DNA from: Ktedonobacteria bacterium brp13
GTDB taxonomy: Bacteria > Chloroflexota > Ktedonobacteria > Ktedonobacterales > Ktedonobacteraceae
DNA: 64,000 bases
NCBI GenBank assembly: GCA_015099395.1
Contig: AP024096.1
Coordinates: forward strand, 5,270,001 to 5,334,000
Direction of reading: 5' to 3'
In this document: piece after piece, positions 58,901 to 64,000 of the stretch
How the letters are laid out: each line of letters starts with the position of its first letter
Numbering within the stretch: the first letter of the stretch is position 1
Notes under the pieces: model-generated
Database searches by the model: none
Seen by the model: only the letters and a program-made list of their open reading frames with translations
What the model was told of the DNA's origin: nothing
Made by a program: the position numbers and the translations under genes

Positions 58901-59996
58901 TGAGATTTACCCCAACAATGCGGACGTTCGCTTTGCTCTAGGCCAGATCTATCAGCAATGCGGCTACTACGATCGCGCCATCGATGAGTATATGCAGGCG
59001 ACGCGTGATAGCCACGTGGAGGTCTTTGCTCGTGTCAGTGCAGCGCAAGCGATGCTCTCACAGGGAAAACCTGAAGTAGCTATCCAGCAACTTGAGCAGG
59101 CACTACAAGAGGTGAAGCGTGCACCGAACGCGATCGAGCCAATAGTCTGGGCCGCACGTCCTCGTGAAGAGGGCGAAGAGCACCAGGCACCGGAAGTCGA
59201 GATTTCGTTACATCTCGCCAAAGCATATGAACGCACAGGACGCCAGGAACAGGCACAGGCGCTCCTACGCCAGATCAAGCAGGCACGCCCGGGTCAGGAC
59301 GAAATCTCCTCAAGCATGGCAGAGATCTCGTCCCGTCATAACGATCTCAATAGCACCATTCAGGAACAGCTAGATCTTGTCCGCTACTATCGCCATAATC
59401 GCCAGACCGAGAACGCGGTCAACGCGCTCAATGAGATGGTGCGCATGGCTCCTAGCGATCCACGTGCCCACGACGAACTGGCGGATATCTACATCAACCG
59501 TGGACAGCTCGACGAAGCCATGGCGGAACTCCGCTTGCTCGCCGATATACACCTGCGCCGCGGACAATTAGAGGACGCCAGTACAGCGATCCAGCGCGTC
59601 GGCAATATGTATGCGGAAATGGGTGATACTGAAGAGGCACTCGCGAACCTGTTCCGCGCGGCAGAGCTTAATCCAGAATCGATGGACCTCCTGCGCGAAG
59701 TCATTGGTTTCTGTCTGCAGCTCGGACGCAAACAGGACGCCTCGAAGTACCAGGGTAAGATTGCCCGCTACTACTTCGATACGCAGCAGGTAAAAGAGGC
59801 TGTCGCAGCACTGCAGCAGTTGATCACGATCGATCCATCAGACTACAACGCCTACGATATGCTCGGACAGACCTACCAATCGGTCGGAGAATACGAACAG
59901 GCGAGCAGAGTCTATCGCAACCTTGCCAAGGTTAACCCCGGCAGTACGACCGCCCGTGAACGCCTGGCTACGCTGCAAGAATTACGCGCACGGTAG
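55947..59996 (+). CDS. Very large TPR-repeat protein with two disordered linkers
   Basis: A 1349-residue protein. TPR units near residues 1-200 (AGALQEYQRALAEFPEDATA, then QWQNALSEYTSILQHEPG), a Ser/Gly/Asn linker (about 205-295), a second TPR block (295-455), a Pro/Gln/Ala-rich disordered stretch (455-725) with DWLTGILNDGEKPP and SWLTDD motifs, and a long third TPR block (735-1349) of some 15 repeats. No signal peptide, membrane helix or catalytic domain. A scaffold that gathers partner proteins is likely; the Trp-containing short motifs in the linker may be binding sites. Neighbours do not point to one function. Confidence 0.85.
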   Translation: MPGNRQAFSTAINAADRKRWDSQWAGALQEYQRALAEFPEDATARSGLGFCYMQLKQWQNALSEYTSILQHEPGNVIALSKIAELYGILNRRDDAYQAYLHLADLYAQAGQGARAEAAWQKAVQLSPGNPEPHERLASYYFEKKDISQMIQERLAAAQGYLLRNEPGPARMHCEEVLRADGTNYQAQQLLSQILAGSPLQQLGLPEGAETTFSSHRPDNGAGYSVNATNTLSSSGTEQPFTNSVSSGNTSGGNTGIMGNMGSAGNFGGVNNPSQASMPNGGMNAAPHKRITANQVTGALQQAQTFQNQGRFNDAIDLCEQILESGFDRPDARYFLGWLYQEQQRWDEAIQHFQHLLNDPDYALSCYYALGQCYRARGDLRTATVHFDEAVDRVNLDALTAEESDQLVQLCQEAAEAHRLLGEQEQALTVYNALLGFLRSRGWSEKVAQVEYMLQQAQGAPVNNHPQQPQQAPPVAPPAPPTQVAEAPTMEMNASIINNTQQPSAANPAAQSSTVGELPDWLTGILNDGEKPPAKSATPEPTPAPPVQQVQPAPPAPAPQPTAAPEPAAPSWLTDDAKPNAARTLPPDAEQLAAQQVVQQTTPAQQPSAPVQPVQPAPQPIPQPLPPQVQPMQPAAQVQQVVQQQSPIAPVAPSVQQPMVTPPAPTQNIPDLSAYPQYPQAYAQQIPQQQQQQPLMPLSVPLEEPQLIVPNTPVNIQQAHKPGFEELLNQMGNTGGLGQVADAVLASTAALPDNVRVQVVHAMQDIQKYLNHGLLTPATEECLRVIDLAPQYLDVHQVLCEIYVRQGNTEQAITKYAILVDTYIVNGRIDDAVATYRRILQLDPNNLTYRMRLINLLSSQGNKEDLLRERTMAAESYLRLGYMDRAITELEQALQESPTSVPTRLNYALALHKLGRTQQAVAEYQRVLQIDPRNLTALVRWHIAMITVLSTPRGTSLELLTRIRWQLRGEGQKQAQTVHREYMQSSEIYPNNADVRFALGQIYQQCGYYDRAIDEYMQATRDSHVEVFARVSAAQAMLSQGKPEVAIQQLEQALQEVKRAPNAIEPIVWAARPREEGEEHQAPEVEISLHLAKAYERTGRQEQAQALLRQIKQARPGQDEISSSMAEISSRHNDLNSTIQEQLDLVRYYRHNRQTENAVNALNEMVRMAPSDPRAHDELADIYINRGQLDEAMAELRLLADIHLRRGQLEDASTAIQRVGNMYAEMGDTEEALANLFRAAELNPESMDLLREVIGFCLQLGRKQDASKYQGKIARYYFDTQQVKEAVAALQQLITIDPSDYNAYDMLGQTYQSVGEYEQASRVYRNLAKVNPGSTTARERLATLQELRAR

Positions 59997-60027
59997 TCGC
60001 AACTCACGTGTCATATTGCACTACAAG

Positions 60028-60087
60028 CGAAAGAGCTCCTGCACGGCTATATAAGATTGATTATATAGCCGTGCAGGAGCTCTTTCG
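60028..60087. terminator. Bidirectional terminator with a perfect 27-bp stem
   Basis: Bases 60028-60054 and 60061-60087 are exact complements over a 6-base loop (GATTGA). The inner half is AT-rich (TATATAA) and the outer half GC-rich (GAGCTCCTGCACGGC). It lies between the convergent TPR and FemX-like genes. Confidence 0.88.
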
Positions 60088-60157
60088 TTCTATGCTATGC
60101 TTATGGTCTTATGGTCACGCAAGTAGCATTTCTGAATGCGTATGGGTATGTGAACGA

Positions 60158-61297
60158 TTATCTGCCAGGAACTGCTTCAGGTTGTTGCGTAGTCGGATGA
60201 GCGGGAGAAGTGCTACTCTCTTTGCTCTGTGCATGTGTAGCCTGGGTCACGAGACGTTTCTCACGATAGACATCCAGGCGGTGTTTGGCATCAAGCAGGC
60301 AACAATACAACCGATACGTGAAGGGACGGTAGACAAGATCCTGGGTAGCCAGAGAGTGGAGCGCATAGCCTCCGAAGCCACGCTTGAAGAGGTAGATACC
60401 ATACATCTCCTGGCCCTCTGCAAGGATCTCTGGAATACCACGGAAGTTGTAGTAGCGGCAACCGCGTTTTTTAGACCATTGCATAGCGGTCCACTGCAAC
60501 AGGTGGTTAGGCATCTTCTCACGGTAGTCGTTAGCTGAGGCTCCGTACATGTAGTAGCTCCAGGGTCCAGCGACCAGGATAATGATACCGGCGATAGGCG
60601 TCCCCTCATATTCGGCAATGAAGAGTTGCGCATGCTCGTCTTTGCCGAAGAGGCGCATGATATCTTCATAGTGCGACTTGTTGTTGATGAAAAACTTGTC
60701 ACGCTCACTGGTGGTCTCATACAGACGATAGAAGGCATCCAGATCGGCCTGCCCTGCACCGAGTCGGACGACGACTCCACGACGGCTCGCCAGCCGGATA
60801 TTGTAGCGCCACTTCTCTTTCATACCAGCAAGCAACGTCTTCTCATCAGGACTGATATCCAGGACCCATTCGTTACGGACATGCATATGATACGGATTGG
60901 AGCGGAAGCCACGCCGAGCGAGGGCGCTACTCCATGAGAGGTCATTATCGGGCACAGACGGCTCGATCTTGAGCATAAAGGCGTTGCGGCGGCGTGCCTC
61001 GGCCTTGATATAGTTAAGCAGGACAGTCATGGCAGGCGAATCGGGATCATGAATGATAGGACCACGCGGCGCATAAAAGTAACATTGCTTTATGCCAGGT
61101 GCACAGGTTACTGTCATCACTATGGCTGCGCACAACTTCCCATCGCCATCAACTACCCCGATGCGCATAATCTCCTCTGCGCCGATGTTGTGAGGATCAA
61201 GCTCACCCCATTCATACATTTGCGAGATACTACAGCAGGGAGCAGACTCAACAAAGTCATTCCACTGCTGACGATCATTGATGATTCGTACTTCCAT
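60158..61297 (-). CDS. FemX/FemAB-type peptidyl transferase (peptidoglycan bridge), copy 1
   Basis: A 379-residue protein of the FemABX-like acyltransferase fold (two GNAT-like lobes). VESAPCCSISQMYEWGEL, YFYAPRGPII, KIEPSVPDNDL, EKWRYNIRLASRRGVVVR and YLFKRGFGGYALH fit the family. FemX enzymes use aminoacyl-tRNA to add bridging residues to lipid II; related ones do other peptidyl or acyl transfers. It is last of three co-directed genes with a GNAT and a paralogue and has an Ala/Pro/Ser tail. Start ATG 61297 after GGAAGAAGG. Confidence 0.85.
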   Translation of the reverse strand: MEVRIINDRQQWNDFVESAPCCSISQMYEWGELDPHNIGAEEIMRIGVVDGDGKLCAAIVMTVTCAPGIKQCYFYAPRGPIIHDPDSPAMTVLLNYIKAEARRRNAFMLKIEPSVPDNDLSWSSALARRGFRSNPYHMHVRNEWVLDISPDEKTLLAGMKEKWRYNIRLASRRGVVVRLGAGQADLDAFYRLYETTSERDKFFINNKSHYEDIMRLFGKDEHAQLFIAEYEGTPIAGIIILVAGPWSYYMYGASANDYREKMPNHLLQWTAMQWSKKRGCRYYNFRGIPEILAEGQEMYGIYLFKRGFGGYALHSLATQDLVYRPFTYRLYCCLLDAKHRLDVYREKRLVTQATHAQSKESSTSPAHPTTQQPEAVPGR

Positions 61298-61429
61298 ACG
61301 GCCTTCTTCCCTAAGAAAAGGAGGGCGTCAGCCTCCACGCTTACGCTTCACAAATAGCGTATAGTATGCCTATATGCCCTATGCTTTGCGTACATATACC
61401 ATATAACGTACGACATACGACAATACGCT

Positions 61430-62614
61430 TTAATCTCCCGTCCGGGGTTCAACCTGTTCGGCCCGCTCCGGTAGTTCGGTGGTAAAACGTCCCAGCTCGG
61501 AGCTCTGTCGCTCGGCATGCCGGTGTCGCGGTTCATGCTTTAGCTCCGCTAACGCGCGCCAGGGCTTGTAGATCAGCGGCTGGTAAACATAGTCTTGCGT
61601 GAGCATATTGAGACGCGAGAAGCCACCAAAACCCTTTTTATACTCATATTCGTCCCAGAGGTCCTCTCCCGGCATAAGAACCTCGGGAATCGAGCGGAAA
61701 TCAAAGTAGCGGCACCCTTGATCCTGAGCCCAGCACAGAGCATAATATTGCAGAAGATAGTCCACCAGCGAGTATTCCACAACCTCTGTAAGATCGGCGG
61801 GATCCGCGCTCGCGCTATACATATCCCAACACCAATCACCAAAGCGTAGCAACATCTTGGCCGCAATCACTCTTCCATGATACACAATCTGCAAGATAAC
61901 TGCATCATGCGCCCACATAGTATCCCTGGTACCAGGGTTGACCACAAACGAGCTATAGAGCAGCCAGTGATACTCTTTACTGTGCAAGAAGAGCCCCTCA
62001 CGATTGCTATGCTGCTGGAGCAAGTGGTAGTAGATCTCAAAGTCAGTAGCGCTATAGGTTACACGCACATGCATCCCATACTGCTCTGCAAGGGAGATGT
62101 TCTGCCGCCATAGAGGCTTGAATTGTGCGCGTAGACGATCCATGGGCGGACGAATGTCGAGTACCCAGGAGCGTCGTCCATGGATCGAATGAGGATTGCG
62201 GCCGAAACCGGCCTTATGATAGACAGCCAGCCAGATATCCAGATCGGGATCATCGTCAGCGATATTCGGCTCGACACGTAGCATGACCGCGTGATGCTGT
62301 TGCGCTATTCCCGCTATATAGGAGAGTAGGCGTAACAATATCAGCGGGTCGGGCCGTGCCAGCACTGGTCCGCGCCCACAATAAAGCCAGGTAGGCTTAA
62401 TCTTTGGCAATGGTAAGGAGATGGTCGAAACAACCAGCATCATCACACCCACCAGCTGCCCATCTTCCAGAGCACCCAGACGATAGATTCGCTCACCCAG
62501 TTTATCGTGCAGCTCGCCCCACTCGTAGGACTGCAAGAAATGTCCATGTGGTTGACGCAATAAGAAGGCGTCCCACTGTTCCCGATCATGAATTTCCTGG
62601 ACCGTGATAGCCAT
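61430..62614 (-). CDS. FemX/FemAB-type peptidyl transferase (peptidoglycan bridge), copy 2
   Basis: A 394-residue paralogue of the neighbouring gene: QPHGHFLQSYEWGELHDKLG, WLYCGRGPVLARP, RVEPNIADDDPD, FKPLWRQNISLAEQ and YKKGFGGFSRLNM align with it motif by motif. The C-terminal 45 residues are Arg/Glu-rich and extra. Two different copies side by side fit successive addition of the first and later bridge residues, as in staphylococcal FemX/FemA/FemB, but substrate amino acids cannot be read. It begins 8 bases after the GNAT stop, so they are co-transcribed. Confidence 0.85.
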   Translation of the reverse strand: MAITVQEIHDREQWDAFLLRQPHGHFLQSYEWGELHDKLGERIYRLGALEDGQLVGVMMLVVSTISLPLPKIKPTWLYCGRGPVLARPDPLILLRLLSYIAGIAQQHHAVMLRVEPNIADDDPDLDIWLAVYHKAGFGRNPHSIHGRRSWVLDIRPPMDRLRAQFKPLWRQNISLAEQYGMHVRVTYSATDFEIYYHLLQQHSNREGLFLHSKEYHWLLYSSFVVNPGTRDTMWAHDAVILQIVYHGRVIAAKMLLRFGDWCWDMYSASADPADLTEVVEYSLVDYLLQYYALCWAQDQGCRYFDFRSIPEVLMPGEDLWDEYEYKKGFGGFSRLNMLTQDYVYQPLIYKPWRALAELKHEPRHRHAERQSSELGRFTTELPERAEQVEPRTGD

Positions 62615-62622
62615 GCGATCAC

Positions 62623-63198
62623 TTACAACGTTTCTAGGTATTCGCTCTTCAAGATACTATAGACTTTGACATTGTGGAACTTGCCGAAGCGTGGCATCAC
62701 TTCACGCAGCGTTCCCTCATACTTAAAACCAGCCTTCTCGTCCGCACGCCAGCCACCGATATTGTCTTCCATATCCTGCGTCTGAATGCGGTTCAAGTTG
62801 AGCTCAAGAAAACCATACTGCAACATCAACCTGGTTGATTCGGTTCCGTAACCGCGACCTTGAATATTACGATCACCAATAATCACGTAAAATTCGGCGC
62901 TTTGGTTCAACACGTTGATATCTTTCAGACCAACCAGTCCGATCAGACGATTATCCTCTTTCAAGACAACGCCAAACAAGATATGGCGCGTGTCCTTATA
63001 GAGGTTCTCGAGACGCTCTTTGCCGCGCGTGTCGCTGGTCGGATAGACAGAGAAATAGCGGCGAATCTCCGCGTCATTGAGCCATGTCGAATACAGATGG
63101 TTATCTTGTGCCGGTTCTAGCGGCCGCAAATAGAGGCGCTCACCGATAATAAAAGGATTTTGAAAATGAGAGGTGTCTTGCGAAGCATCCTGGACCAT
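62623..63198 (-). CDS. GNAT-family acetyltransferase (RimJ/RimL type)
   Basis: A 191-residue GNAT enzyme. GERLYLRPLEPAQDNHLYSTW opens, IGLVGLKDINVLNQSAEFY is the beta4/5 region and the acetyl-CoA loop is DRNIQGRGYGTESTRLML (Q/RxxGxG). NLNRIQTQDMEDN and AGFKYEGTLREVM end it, as in RimJ/RimL proteins that N-acetylate proteins or amino compounds. It heads the GNAT-femX-femX row, which suggests a wall or amino acid substrate, but this is inference. Confidence 0.88.
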   Translation of the reverse strand: MVQDASQDTSHFQNPFIIGERLYLRPLEPAQDNHLYSTWLNDAEIRRYFSVYPTSDTRGKERLENLYKDTRHILFGVVLKEDNRLIGLVGLKDINVLNQSAEFYVIIGDRNIQGRGYGTESTRLMLQYGFLELNLNRIQTQDMEDNIGGWRADEKAGFKYEGTLREVMPRFGKFHNVKVYSILKSEYLETL

Positions 63199-63463
63199 AG
63201 TACGATTTTCCCTTCTCTACAAGTACATACAAGCATATATCCGCTGCTGAAACTTCATGGGCAGTATAGCATAGGGGGTAGTGGAGGGCAATTTACAGCA
63301 ACTCTGGTAGGTCTTTTGCCCCTATGCGGTTGCGACTTTTGGAGAATGGAGATTGCGGCTTCTCTCCTACAAAACCCTTCTACCACTTCTATCGAACGGA
63401 TGGGTTGTCAGGTACAATCTTTCTTTGCCTGTACTCATCTGTCTTTTCGGAGGCAACTATGCT

Positions 63464-64000
63464 ATGCTTAACACGGTTACGGCTATGGATTGGAACGTTC
63501 TGCCAACGAACAGAGTGGAGAGTACAAAAAAGTCTCTCTTAGAAAGGTTTGACGGACCCAGGGTGCAGATCGAAGAGTTTATTCACCAGTATGACCTGCA
63601 TACCGGTTTCGCTGAGGACAACTGTTATCGCCAACGAGCGGAGTCATGGTATGTGGCAGCTTCTGTAATGGTTCATGATCCCTCAGCGACACAACATTTT
63701 CTTAGCGTGTTACGCAAGGCCCAGAAGAAGCTGACACGCGATAAAGATATCGTGATTACACTCGACCATATGGCTCATCCACTCCTTGAGCAGTTACAAG
63801 AACATGCACTCTTGCTTATCATACTCACAACCGAGCAGACAACGACCTGTCTGGTGCCTGGTGGGGATTGCCGAGCATTTCTCAGTGGGGACTGGCTCAA
63901 GGTATACCTCTGGCGGCAGCTGACACTCAGTGGTGTATATGACGAGGTACGTTGGAGTGTACGCCTGGTCTTACATGCGCAGATGGAGTATGAGCTCGAT
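63464..64000 (+). CDS. Unknown protein, partial at the right edge
   Basis: An open frame of 179 codons begins at ATG 63464 with GGAGG about 10 bases upstream and runs to the window end without a stop. MDWNVLPTNRVEST opens it; later parts read ESWYVAASVMVHDPSATQ and LLLIILTTEQTTTC. It is not a family I recognise. No signal peptide or membrane helix. It is divergent from the GNAT gene, 265 bases apart. A nearby ATG at 63459 belongs to another short frame. Confidence 0.6.
   Translation, partial: MLNTVTAMDWNVLPTNRVESTKKSLLERFDGPRVQIEEFIHQYDLHTGFAEDNCYRQRAESWYVAASVMVHDPSATQHFLSVLRKAQKKLTRDKDIVITLDHMAHPLLEQLQEHALLLIILTTEQTTTCLVPGGDCRAFLSGDWLKVYLWRQLTLSGVYDEVRWSVRLVLHAQMEYELD

Overview
The window reads as a chromosomal stretch of a Chloroflexota bacterium, most likely of the Ktedonobacteria type. 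This is inferred from gene style, not from a database match: large zinc-ribbon, kinase and TPR proteins, a split glycine decarboxylase (gcvPA/gcvPB), a DUF2079 membrane protein, a MalT/LuxR-type AAA regulator, a secreted collagen-like protein, frequent GTG/TTG starts and many palindromic intergenic repeats. No rRNA, tRNA or CRISPR array was recognised.

Layout. 1-5.9 kb is accessory: a large AAA/LuxR-type regulator running off the left edge, two paralogous one-domain HTH proteins flanking an ABC-transporter remnant and an ECF sigma factor, with long gene-free leaders. 5.9-11.6 kb is housekeeping: a zinc-ribbon protein, peptide deformylase, tilS-hpt, gpsA, an unknown gene and a lone receiver protein. 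11.7-16.3 kb is the complete glycine cleavage set except the L protein (gcvT-gcvH, then gcvPA-gcvPB). An S53 serine-carboxyl peptidase, a gene-free block of nested inverted repeats and a PfkB kinase follow. 20.0-23.0 kb is the classical rpmH-rnpA-yidD-yidC-jag block behind a consensus promoter, but dnaA is not next to it.

23.2-31 kb is the most interesting block: five co-oriented genes for an FHA protein, a von Willebrand A protein, a PP2C phosphatase, a Ser/Thr kinase with TPRs and a second PP2C. Three of the five carry the same type of double-Cys zinc ribbon, so they look like one phospho-signalling module (writer, two erasers, a reader and a MIDAS adhesion/scaffold protein). 31.4-40.3 kb holds der, prs, an ArsR-DUF2087 regulator, a secreted amidase and three membrane proteins. 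40.4-44.3 kb is an island: a 974-residue collagen-like secreted protein between two remnants of the same kind of IS6-like transposase.

44.3-49.7 kb is a SUF iron-sulfur assembly locus (Rrf2 regulator, sufC, sufD, sufS, sufU, Rieske protein). 50-64 kb holds a methyltransferase, an orphan glutamyl-tRNA-reductase-like domain beside ispH, an orphan XPB/Ssl2-type domain protein, yajQ, a 1349-residue TPR protein, and a GNAT plus two FemX-like peptidoglycan-bridge enzymes. A partial unknown gene runs off the right edge.

Across the window at least five copies of one palindromic repeat (CCGAA-A/G-ACC ... GGT-C/T-TTCGG) sit between genes, two of them about 73 bp long and nearly identical although 28 kb apart. 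Start codons were moved inward from the longest open frame wherever a Shine-Dalgarno site or family length supported it.
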